A DNA stretch of 64,000 nt from Deroplatys truncata. Its lineage: Eukaryota; Arthropoda; Insecta; Mantodea; Mantidae. Both the position numbers and the translations under genes were made by a program. Below the pieces are notes generated by a model, which worked only from the letters and a program-made list of their open reading frames with translations, ran no database searches and had not been told where the DNA came from. This document shows, piece after piece, positions 1 to 9,579 of this stretch; the stretch's first letter is position 1, and each line of letters starts with the position of its first letter. The DNA lies in assembly GCA_030765065.1 (NCBI GenBank), contig CM060990.1, positions 5,946,001 through 6,010,000 of the forward strand, given 5' to 3'.

Positions 1-240
1 TTGACCATAGGGATGTCAAAATTCATTAACCTTGGACGAAATTTCCAAAGAAATATTTTCTCCCAAATGAACATTTTTGAAACATCAAATCCAGGGAAGC
101 AGAAAAATCAGCAGTTGCAGCACATTTTTGGGTACAGGGACATGAAACTGAGGACACAGTATCACTTGTCAAGCAGGCACAAAAACCTACTGAATTAAAC
201 ATTTGGGAGAAAATATTTCTTTGGAAATTTCGTCCAAGGT
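1..240. mobile_element. PLE-1 Penelope-like fragment, 3' part, fold-back
   Basis: Bases 1 to about 70 are the reverse complement of the end of the PLE-1 endonuclease ORF (compare 7320-7380). Bases about 75-240 repeat the same region in plus orientation (compare 7190-7347). The two pieces meet head to head, the inverted junction typical of Penelope-like insertions. The fragment ends exactly where the Gypsy-1 LTR begins. Its sequence continues at 4578, so it is the left half of a PLE-1 copy split by that LTR element. The left end lies outside the window. Confidence 0.8.
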
Positions 241-1114
241 CGAGGCAAGATTTTTATTTCACAACACTGTGAATGCCAGAGTGATTGTAGTGTAAATTAA
301 TATTATTGTATGTACAGGATCTTAGATGTTTGTTAGCCATAAGAATTGTTAGGAAATAAGTTTACTCGCCTCACTGAAACTGACAATAGAAGTGGGTAAC
401 AATAAACCGAGGGGGCTGAGTTGTTTATCACTAAGAAGAGACAAACAAATGATGTCAGGGTAGTGTGCCTTTCTTTAGAAATGGAGGGAATATCTTCCCT
501 AGAGTATATATGTTAGTAATAGTGATTGGCTGACAAAACAGATGCTAAAGTGGGCGCGATTTGGTAACCAATAGCAGCTCTATTATAATGTTTAGGCAAT
601 TCGGGGTGAAGGAGTATATATTCTCGAGCCATAAGCAAGTATCGTGCAGTTCGGAAGAATCTCTCATGAGGTACACGTCATGCAGTTCTGAAGAATCTCT
701 CATGAGGTGCACATCGCGCAGTTCTAAGGAATCTCTCGTGAGGTGCACGTCATACAGTTTGGAAGAATCTCTCGCGAGGTACACATTGTAAAGTTAGTTA
801 CAAAATGTGAAGTATGCGGCAACTAATACGACAGTAATTACATTCAGAAATATAGCAGTTTCAGTCAGGCATGTATAAAGATTAAATATGTGAATTATTA
901 ATTAGGTGTGACGGTAATAAAAGTGTAGAAACAAATTATTTCAACAGTGTTATCTTTTAGCAACAACTCCTTTCCGTTTACACGCCTTGCTCAGAGATAC
1001 TTACTTGACTGAGTAATAATAGCTAACCTGAGAACAAAGAACCCAAAATTTAAAATAATAAAACAATAACAGGCGCTCAGCAAATAAGATAACATGAGCC
1101 AGAGAACTGCAACA
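241..1114 (+). repeat. Gypsy-1 5' LTR
   Basis: This 874-bp LTR matches 3710-4577. It starts CGAGGCA where the other copy has TGAGGCA, so the canonical TG has mutated, and it ends in CA. It contains a TATA-like stretch near 613-621 and a fourfold 36-bp tandem repeat just downstream. Confidence 0.88.
647..790 (+). repeat. Four tandem 36-bp units inside the Gypsy-1 5' LTR
   Basis: Each unit begins CAGTTC or CAGTTT, contains GAATCTCTC near its centre and ends near a GTACAC or GTGCAC block. Four units follow without a gap just after the TATA-like sequence, where transcription would start. The same array is at about 4115-4258 in the 3' LTR. It may be a promoter-proximal regulatory array, but the sequence shows only the repetition. 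Confidence 0.85.
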
Positions 1115-1511
1115 AATGGCTCCCAGAACATGGGGCGAGGTAACTAGGAAGGGGCGAGGTAACTAGGAAGGGGCGAGATAATCATAACATGGGGCAAATG
1201 GAGCGGTGCAATTAACTACAAGACTTTAAGACAATGCAGATCCCAGAAACAACCACCAGAACGACCGACGACGCGGATGAGAAGACATCAGCAATTACAA
1301 GAACAGAAGACAACAGGGGAATTCGACACCAAGGCAGCGAGACAACGTAGATTCATCGTACTACAATGCAGAGGTGACATATACATCAAGGAGAGAGGGG
1401 CAGGAAGCTGGACATCAAAATAACGTTATCAGGTAGCATCATAAAAGGTTAGAAAACTGTAAATTTTATGTGTATCCTAAAACAAAACAAAAAAAAATTG
1501 TGAAAAATTAA

Positions 1512-2913
1512 ATGTTGTTGCGAAGCGGAAGGATTAAGAAAACAATGTCCACTAATAATACTGAAGAAATAATTATGGAAGAGGATAATGTAACAGTTGG
1601 CCGTAATTCAATGCAGGTCACGGAAAATAGCTCAAACAATGCAACTTTTGAGGGAGGAAATATCAGTGAAGAAAGTCAGAATAGAATAGCAGGTCAGTCA
1701 ACTCAAACATTGGGATTGTTGTAAACATTTCAGGGCAGGTAGCCGACGACAGAGATAGATATATTAGGCCTGTGGGTCAGAGTATTGTACCAAACAGGGG
1801 TGAAGTAACTGTAACGGGTGGTGGAAATGAAGGTTCACAAAGGGATGTAAATGCAGTAGGAAATGTTAATTTTGATGCTGGTATGATGATGGAAATGCCA
1901 AGAAATTTTGGTGAAACATTAAATAAGAGTATTACAGATAAATTAGAAAGGAATATGGAAAAGAGTAATATGGAATTAAGGGAAGATACTGGTAAGAGTA
2001 ATGAGAAATTAGAGCAAGAAATTAGATCAAAACAGGGAAGAAATTGAAAAGAAATTTATGGAGCTAGATAGTAGTATGACAAGAATGAGAAATGAAAATC
2101 AGGAAATAATAGCAAGTGAGATAGAAAACTTTTCAAAGAAAATGTCAGACATGAGCAGGGAAATATTTAACCAAAAAGGTGAGGTTAATAATAAGTTTGA
2201 ACATGTTGATGTAAGATGTACAGAGTTAGAAAGCCGAATGAATAACATTTCAAGTGAGCTAAGAGAGATGATGGAGGCTACGAATGCAGATTTAATTCAG
2301 GTGCAAGTTAATTTCAGAGGGGAGATGTCTGAAATTCCGAAGGAGTCGTAAACACAAAGAAATGAGCTGTCCAAAGAAGTCAAAATTTTGTCTACAAATT
2401 TGAATCAAAAACTAATTTCTGCAATTAACAAGCACCAAGCTGTTCAAAATGAAAACAATAGAAAATTGGAACAGACAATAGAAAATCTGCAAGGTACTGT
2501 AAATAGGTTAGAATTGAGTTCAAGGGTCAATATATGTGATGTCAATGTATCTGATGCACAGAATAATGATAGAGGTATTTCCTCAAGTATGACAATGTGA
2601 CGCGGAGGGTTCATCCATTGCCCACGTCGAAACTCAAAGTGCACAAGTAACGGTAGATAACTTAAATATGGGAATAAGGGACATACAAAACTATAATTAT
2701 ATCTTAAGTGATTTGCCACTTCCAAAGTGTAATGAAAACTCCAATCCAGTACAGTTTATTGCAGACTTGTCAGAGTACTTTCAAATTAAAAAGATACCGG
2801 AAGCATTGAAAATGATAGTTGTTAAAAGATGTTTGGACCAGAAGACTTTAGATTGGCTACAAATGGTATCAGGGGGCGAATTTCATATGAATCCTTTAAG
2901 AGGCTATTCATGA
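1512..2913 (+). pseudogene. Gypsy-1 gag, broken
   Basis: This is a coiled-coil-rich Gag related to the intact one at 45749-47929. It begins MLLRSGRIKKTM and shares the acidic N-terminal segment, the Lys/Glu-rich heptad region and the conserved block after residue 400 (DLSEYFQIKKIPEALKMIV). Stops at 1722-1724, 2045-2047, 2349-2351 and 2598-2600, plus frameshifts, split it into pieces. The C-terminal Arg-rich part is lost: the sequence breaks off near 3000 at a run of C followed by A. It cannot encode a working capsid protein. Confidence 0.85.
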
Positions 2914-3709
2914 ACAGATTTTGGAATGTTACGATACAGATTAGAATATGAGCAATGCTTAGTCATGGACAATTTGATCCACGAGACGGAATAGCAATGA
3001 CCACCCCCCCCAAAAAAGTATTGGAATGTAAGAGTAACTATGTATATATGTCATAAGGAAGGAAATGCAGGACAGAAATGAATGTTTAAAGGGGAAAAAG
3101 AACATTTTCTCAGTAACCTGTAGTCACATTTGAAATGAAGTATGTCAGAAGGATAAATTAATGTCACATGAAAGTAAAGGTATGTAGATATAATTCAAAG
3201 GGTATTGTGAATATAAAGTACAAAAAAGGGTAAGGATAATTAAAGCCAAACATTTATGTAGCATACAGATAATCAATATTTTGAGTAAAATTATGTCTTA
3301 GAATTAAGAGATGTAAATATGATTGTGTAGAGGATGAATATTTTGGTAAATATGTTCAATAATTACAAAATGAACCAGGGTAAAAATCTTGAGTGTATAA
3401 ATTTTTATGTCAATAACATAAGAAAGTATAACAATTTTGTAACAGTGACCTAAATAGTTCACGGTACAGTATTTGCTGTATGAAAGAAAACTTGTAAGGT
3501 CAGATGCAGGTATATGAACACATTAGACCCGAGCCAGTAAATAGTGGCAAGAAAAAGGCAAGAAGTATAACGCGGTTAAATGTGTGTGCAGTGTTTCGTG
3601 CAAGAGATAGATACCGTGTGTTACAATATTCAGGGGACTAAAAACCCAATTATAAAATTTCCAAAAAAAAGGTTGTAAATATTTATAATTATGTTTCTAG
3701 AGGGGCATA
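2914..3709 (+). other. Non-coding 3' internal region of Gypsy-1
   Basis: No open frame is visible. About 3600-3709 resembles the sequence just inside the 3' LTR of Gypsy-2 (41553-41690 on the other strand), including the TTTCTAG(A/T)GGGGCATA polypurine region. The whole pol gene expected here is therefore deleted, with the breakpoint near 2998-3020. Confidence 0.7.
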
Positions 3710-4577
3710 TGAGGCAATATTTTATATCACAACACTGTGAATGCCAGAGTAATTGTAGTGTAAATTAATATTATTGTATGTACAGGATTTTAGATGTTTG
3801 TTAGCCATAACTATTGTTAGGAAATAAGTTTACACAGCCTCACTGAAACTGACAATAGAAGTGGGTAACAATAAACCGAGTGGGTGAGTTGTTTATCACT
3901 AAGAAGAGACAAACAAATGGCATCAGGGTAGCGTGCCTTTCTTTAGAAATGGAGGGAATATCTTCCCTAGAGTATATATGTTAGTAATAGTGATTGGCTG
4001 ACAACACAGATGCTAAAGTGGGCACAATTTGGTAACCAATAGCAGCTCTATTATAATGTTTAGGCAATTCGGGGTGAAGGAGTATATATTCTCAAGCCAT
4101 AAGCAAGCATCGCGCAGTTCAGAAGAATCTCTCATAAGGTACACGTCGCGCAGTTCTGAAGAATCTCTCATGAGGTGCACATTGCGCAGTTCTAAGGAAT
4201 CTCTCGTGACGTGCACATCATACAGTTTGGAAGGATCTCTCGCGAGGTAGACGTCGTAAAGTTAGTTACAAAATGTAAAGTACGCGGCAACTAATACGAC
4301 AGTAATTACATTCGGAAATATAACAGTTTCAGTCAGGTGTGTATAAAGATTAAATATGTGAATTATTAATTAAGTGTGATGTCAATAAAAGTGTAAACAA
4401 ATTATTTTATCAGTGTTATCTTTTAGCAACGCCTTTCTGTTTACATGCCTTGGTCAGAGATACTTGCTCGACTGAGTAATAATAGCTAGCCGGAGAACAA
4501 AGAACCCAAAATTTAAAATAATAAAACAATAACAGGCGCTCAGCAAATAAGATAACACGAGCCAGAAAACTGCGGCA
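3710..4577 (+). repeat. Gypsy-1 3' LTR
   Basis: This 868-bp partner of 241-1114 starts TGAGGCA and ends GCGGCA. It carries the 36-bp tandem repeats at about 4115-4258. It differs from the 5' LTR at scattered positions, so the insertion is not recent. Confidence 0.9.
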
Positions 4578-4694
4578 AGGTTAATGAATTTCGATATCCC
4601 TATTGATAAAAATTTGATCACTAAACTTGCAGAACCACCACTAGAGGGACAAAGAGACATCTGTAACCATCAGAGGAAAGCCAACCAGTGCCAA

Positions 4695-4733
4695 TCAGCT
4701 GATGATGAAGTGATTCCTCAAAACTAGTTCCAA
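4695..4733 (+). ncRNA. Hammerhead-like motif in the left PLE-1 pLTR, degraded
   Basis: The first catalytic block is intact (UCAG then CUGAUGA and an extra U). The second block reads AAAAC where GAAAC is expected, stem II has lost about three bases relative to the 7461 copy, and the 3' strand of stem I no longer pairs with UCAG. It is the same site as 7461-7502 with the opposite half damaged. Probably inactive. Confidence 0.5.
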
Positions 4734-4804
4734 GGTATTTAACCTATTTTAGTGAAATTGTATATTTGCAACCACTTCTATATATTATATTTAAACTTTT
4801 CACT

Positions 4805-7496
4805 ATGTCTTCCGATTTAAAAGCAATGAATAATTGGCCGACAAGTCAAATGGAAGAAACAAGCAACTGGAAAAACAAGATGGAGGTAAGATTTGACATC
4901 ACTGATTGGAATGTTGGTTCTATGATGCCCGTTTGTAAAAAAGACATTAGAAAAATTTTCAAGCTGAAATTAAAGAAAAAGAAAATTTTTGAGGACATAA
5001 AATTTATCAATGAGTGCGTTTCCAGAAAACTAGTTCCTAATTTTGTCAAGTTAAACAAAATGGAAACAATGCATTGCAAAGGGCCGCGGAAAACAAAATA
5101 TTAATAATGGAAAAGAATCGCCATTACAAAACCATGAATGACCTGGATGTACCGTTGTATGTCTTGCATTTAAAACTTTCAAAGCTCCTTGGGATTGAAA
5201 CTTGGGCATGCTTAGGACAAAACCTTTTTGAGCGACTTAACCTCCAAATTAATAAAAAGCGAGTCACATTAAGGAACAAACTAACCCGATTAAAGCATCA
5301 GAAGAATAGACGCACTATGATCCACATTGAAAGAAATGAAAACAATGTAGTGAATTTATCACAAGAAGATTTTTCAGCTTCAGAAATAAATCTCCTAAAT
5401 AAAGGATTAAAGACATGCGTTAGCTACAGTAGAAACATTGATGAATATTGACTAATTTTGAAGATTTAGAAGCTAGTAACAGTGATGTGTCATAATTTAA
5501 AATAGAGAGTTGAGGGTTGTTACACTACATCACTATAATATAATATACATCACTATCATATTATAGTGATGTAGTGTAACAACCCTCAACTCTCTATTTT
5601 AAAATTGATGAATATGTTGCCGACACTGAAATTGCGATAGCTAACTTACCAGAAGGCGAGAAGTGGACAATCAGAAACAAATGTGAACCTATTTTGAGAA
5701 AAATAAGATACATGCCACACCAGCAACCCTTTCGGAAAAGTCATAAAAAGCTTAAATTCGAAAGATGTAACATTCCATAAAGCAGATAAAGGCAATAAAT
5801 TGGCAATCTTGCACAGGCAGAATTACATACAAAGTGTGGAAAATCTTCTAACAGCTCCTGAATACACCCTATTAAAGAAAGATCCCTTAAACAAATGCAT
5901 TCAGCACACAAATAAAAGCCTAGCAACTGTCCAATACATTATTGGCGACAAAGATAAAAATAGATTAAAAGTAGCCAACCCCTCAACTCCAAAAATGTAT
6001 GGTTTACCAAAAATACACACACCTGGAAATGAAATCAGACCAATTATCTCATGCATTGGAGCCCCAACTTATAATCTTGCAAAATGGCTAATCCACAAAT
6101 TTCAAGAATTCACAAAATTTGTGTTTTTAAGCATCAGGAATCCATTTGAGTTAATCACTAAGATAAAGGACTTTCAACTTGGAGATGGGGATACTTTAGT
6201 GTCTTTCGATGTGGTTTCACTGTTTCCAACCCTACCTAAAGATAGGGTGCTAGAAGTATTAAAAAATTGGTTAACTGCCATCAATAAAAACCCAACAGAA
6301 ATTTGAAGAACTCATTAATTTGACAAAACTGTGCATAGAGCAAACCTTCTTCAGCTTTGGAGGAAAATATTTTGAACAACACACAGGCCTAGCCATGGGA
6401 AATCCAATGCCACCCTTTCTGGCTGATTTATTCACGAGTGCTCTTGAGACAAAAGCAGAAAAAGCCTTCCCTTGGTTGTTTAAAACTTGAGCCAGATATG
6501 TCAACGACGTATTCACAATAGTTAACAAGAAACATGTACAAGATACGCTTAAATTATTGAATTTGCAAGATAGCAATATTAAATTTACCATAGAAACTGA
6601 ATTGGATAACCAGCTCCCCTAACTGGACCTAAAAATCATGAACAACAATAGATTAACTTTTGGAATATACAGAAAAAACACCTATATGGATAACTATATA
6701 AAAAATAATAGTTACAACCCCCCATCACACAAAGTTGCAGTTTTTAACAGTTTGACCCAGAGATTAGTAAACATCCCCCTCAATGAAAAGGAATATAACT
6801 TAGAATACCAAGACATTTTAAAAAACAGCTAGAAAAAATGGCTACAAAACAGATATGGTGGATAGGTTAATCAAAAAATTCAAGCAACAAAAAATGATAA
6901 AAGAAAATACAACCCTCAAACCACACAAACAAAATCCAACATACAAAAAAGTTGCATTTCATCCATGGGCACAGAACAAATTCAAGAAAAGTTTCAATGA
7001 TAGCAATGTGGCACTCATCCCCGAAAATAAATTCAGCATAAAATTCCTTATAAATGCAAACCAAAAAGAAAAAATGCCAGCTCATAAAATATCCGGAATT
7101 TATAGAATAGATTGCAAGGATTGTGATCAAATCTATATTGGTCAAACTAAGCATAACATAGAAACGAGGCTTAAGGAACATTTTCGAAACATTAAATCCA
7201 GAAAAGAAGAAAAATCAGCAGTTGGAGCACATTTTTTGATACAGGGGCATGAAATTGAGGACACGGTATCACTTGTCAAGCAGGCACAAAAACCTACTGA
7301 ATTAAACATTTGGAAGAAAATATTTCTTTGGAAATTTTGTCCAAGGTTAATGAATTTCGACATCCCTATGGACAAAAATTTGATCACTAAACTTGCAGAA
7401 CCACCACTAGAGGGACAAAGAGACATCTGTAACGATCAAAGGAAAGCCAACCAGTGGCAATCAGCTGGCGATGAGGAAGCAATTCCTCGAAACTAG
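4805..7496 (+). pseudogene. PLE-1 reverse transcriptase/GIY-YIG endonuclease, mutated
   Basis: The product would copy element RNA at a nick made by its own endonuclease. The N-terminal part (4805-5451) is Lys-rich. The RT part includes KADKGNKLAILHRQNY, the PLE signature MYGLPKIHTPGNEIRPI (about 5998) and SFDVVSLF with the first catalytic Asp. After a frameshift near 6290, the palm motif reads RYVNDVF (about 6493) where Y-x-D-D is expected. The GIY-YIG domain is intact at about 7098-7190 (GIYRIDCKDC, then IYIGQTK, with the catalytic Arg in ETRLKEH). Damage: frameshifts, stops near 5102, 6488, 6619 and 6830, and a 155-bp insertion at 5449. No active protein can be made. Confidence 0.88.
5449..5603. 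mobile_element. 155-bp PLE fold-back insertion with 12-bp target duplication
   Basis: ATTGATGAATAT lies on both sides (5437-5448 and 5604-5615). Removing the insert and one copy restores the PLE-1 reading frame. Inside, a segment beginning GAAGCTAGTAACAGTGATGT resembles the PLE-3 tail. The block about 5502-5545 is then repeated in inverted order to 5602, giving a near-perfect hairpin. This is a very short inverted-duplication insertion of a PLE tail into another PLE. Confidence 0.8.
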
Positions 7497-7502
7497 TTCT
7501 GA
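7461..7502 (+). ncRNA. Hammerhead-ribozyme-like motif at the 3' end of PLE-1
   Basis: Visible parts in order: stem I strand UCAG (7461-7464); core CUGGCGA (canonical CUGANGA with A6 changed to G) plus one extra U; stem II GAGGAA with tetraloop GCAA and UUCCUC, six perfect pairs; core GAAAC; UA loop; GUU; then stem I strand CUGA (7499-7502), which pairs with UCAG. Hammerhead ribozymes are known in pLTRs of Penelope-like elements. The motif overlaps the end of the endonuclease ORF. With A6 changed, this copy is probably weak or inactive. Confidence 0.6.
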
Positions 7503-7590
7503 GGTATTTAACCTATTTTAGTGAAATTGTATATTTACAACCACTTCTATATATTATATTTAATCTCTTCAGTATTCTTCCGATTTAAAA

Positions 7591-9062
7591 ATAATAATAT
7601 CAAATGTTTGTTTATTCATTGTGGTCTAAAATATAAATATTACAATTATGTTTAAGTAGTCAATATTCCGTGTGACACCAGTGGTAAATGATGCTCCCAA
7701 CATAACTTTTAAGAGAAGAATTTTAATAGCAAAATAAGTGTTTAATCTTGTACTGTAATAAAAAGTAACAGTTACCTATTTAAAAATTTTAAGTTCGAAT
7801 AATGATTAATCTTATGCTGATTTGCATAGTTCACAAATATATCTGAATCATTTTTAGGTTAAGATTACGAACTGAGCACTTTTGAGAGCTGTAGGATATT
7901 ACAGCAATACGTTTTTCATTCCCAGAATCATTTTCAGATAATCTCCAATCTGTTAAAAGAAGTGGCTAGCAGAAAGCTATTTACTAGCTTCTCATAACCA
8001 CACAAATTTAATTTATACTCATGTTGCTGGAAGAAGAAGACATTAACGGAAGGTTAATTGGGTTATAAAGTGATAATTTATACTTAATAAATTTGCATAT
8101 GAAAAATAATCCAATATAAAGTACTTGTAGCTGTAACATTCCCTCAGATAACACAACCAGTGAAACTAACCTTTCTTTTCTCTAGTATCTATGGATATTA
8201 TCAGGTACCAATTAGACTTTCATTCAAGCTTAAAATGCAAGAACATTTAAGAACATTTCCACAGAACTAAATTAAAGCTTAACATTGCCAAATCATGATT
8301 TAAAAAATAAGTACTTACTTATGCTTGATGATATACATTAAAATTTCAGAAAAATCTGCATGACAACTGGTATCCTTAAAAAGTATAATTAAAGACCAAA
8401 AGCCATAAAGAAAATTAAGCAATAATTGCAAGATGATGTAGATTGAGTCACACTTTTTTTACACTCACCTTCACTAATTAAAAGTTATATCATGATGAAC
8501 ACTTCACTGTTATTAATGCTTCTGTTTCTAATCTTCAATAATTGCAAGTTGATACGAATTAGGAAATCTGCATCAAAGCAACATGAAGCTGCACTGTTAT
8601 TTCTTTTGTCTGTCTTTCCTAACCTGAGCTTAAACTCGTTTTACAGGGCCACTGCCAAAGCTGATGAGTTTTCCCCATAATAAATCTAAATCTTTGGAGT
8701 CACAAGTCTTGCAAGTCTTGCTATTCTAAGCAATGGGTTCAAATTTTAAAAATCCACATATATTTTAAATGTTTCATGTGACGTTTTCACAGCATGCTTT
8801 GTTTCCATCTCAGCAAGGACTGAGAAGTAACAAAGCACTCAGTAGTCGGCTTTCTGGCACTGGTGGCAGTGGCAAAACAAAACGCTATTGCACAGCTCAC
8901 AAATTTTTGAGTAGTCACTTAATATTGCAATAATAAATGAGTTACAAAATGCCAAATAGCGGCACATTTGTTAACAGTGGTTCTTTAAGCTTAACAAATA
9001 ATTGTAGTCACCCTCTTAACAACGAAGTTGCACAATAAGCCTGATTCTGGTTATCAACCCAA
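7591..9062. repeat. Non-coding repeat, copy 1 (matches 27438-28790)
   Basis: From ATCAAATGTTTGTTTATTCATTG to the stretch before GTCACCCTCTTAACA, this segment aligns in the same orientation with 27438-28790, with many substitutions and small indels. I recognise no terminal repeats, coding motifs or tail. It may be a diverged intronic segmental duplication or an unknown transposon. The PLE-1 complex sits at its left edge, whereas copy 2 continues uninterrupted there. Confidence 0.75.
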
Positions 9063-9138
9063 CAAAAACATAAAACAGACATTAAAATATAGTTACAAGA
9101 TACTGTTTCTTCTATAATGAAAATTAAGTTAAAAAATT

Positions 9139-9579
9139 GTAACCACACGTGCTAAGTTTCTACAGACCAGCTGGCCCATCTACCTGCCGTGGGTTAGGCT
9201 AATGGCTGGCCCTTTCTAAAACAATGGGCACTTGGAACAATAGCCATTGTGTGCCAATTCCAGGCTCCAGAGGATTCCTTTTGGGCCTTTCTGGCAGGTT
9301 CTCATTCTTGGAAGTTCCACTTTATATGTGCAGGCCAATATACGGGACCTGTTGGCAGGATGAGTTAGAGTTGAAGTGAGTTGAGTGTTGAGTTCTGTTA
9401 GAAGTGACAGTGCAGTTTAATTGCGAGTCGTACAATTCAGCATTTCAATTGTGATTCTACTGTTGTACTGTATTCAGAGTGCATGCCAAAGCGACTCAAG
9501 TGTAACATTTGTGTTACTCTGTGTACTTGGTGTTAAATAAAGTGTGTTTTCGCAGTAACTGGTGTTCTCATTTGTTACA
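9139..9579 (+). repeat. Gypsy-3 5' LTR
   Basis: This 441-bp LTR is paired with 14489-14953. It ends in CTCATTTGTTACA just before the primer-binding site. The right copy has a TATAAAAGG box (about 14703) that is replaced here by a diverged stretch. Confidence 0.85.

Larger units (their letters stand above)
241..4577 (+). mobile_element. Gypsy-1, pol-deleted LTR retrotransposon inserted in PLE-1
   Basis: Two LTRs (241-1114 and 3710-4577) flank an internal region with gag remnants but no protease, reverse transcriptase or integrase. The 4-bp sequence AGGT occurs just before the left LTR (237-240) and just after the right LTR (4578-4581), the target duplication expected for Gypsy/Ty3 elements. 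Removing the element rejoins the PLE-1 sequence. A primer-binding site begins at 1117 (TGGCTCCCAGAACATGGGGC), a degenerate relative of the tRNA-Lys site in Gypsy-2. A purine-rich tract (AGAGGGGCATA) precedes the right LTR. Gag and LTR motifs are related to Gypsy-2, so it could be mobilised only in trans. Confidence 0.9.
4578..7590 (+). mobile_element. PLE-1, Penelope-like retroelement with RT and GIY-YIG endonuclease
   Basis: This is a nearly full-length but mutated plus-strand Penelope-like element. The segment 4578-4822 is repeated at 7343-7590; both copies run from the end of the endonuclease ORF to CTTCCGATTTAAAA. These direct repeats are the pseudo-LTRs (pLTR) expected for a head-to-tail partial dimer. 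The ORF between them has reverse transcriptase then GIY-YIG endonuclease. The right boundary is supported by the related repeat at 27438, which lacks the element at the matching position. No poly(A) tail is present. Confidence 0.88.

Noticed and set aside
545..784. Frames of repeated Arg-Asp-Ser-Leu-Glu-type units in the Gypsy-1 LTRs (also 4013-4250)
   Set aside because: They are produced by the four 36-bp tandem units, whose length is a multiple of three. No start context or domain was seen.
8492..8680. A hydrophobic 62-codon frame in repeat copy 1
   Set aside because: The matching position in copy 2 (about 28230-28400) has indels that destroy the frame, so there is no coding constraint.
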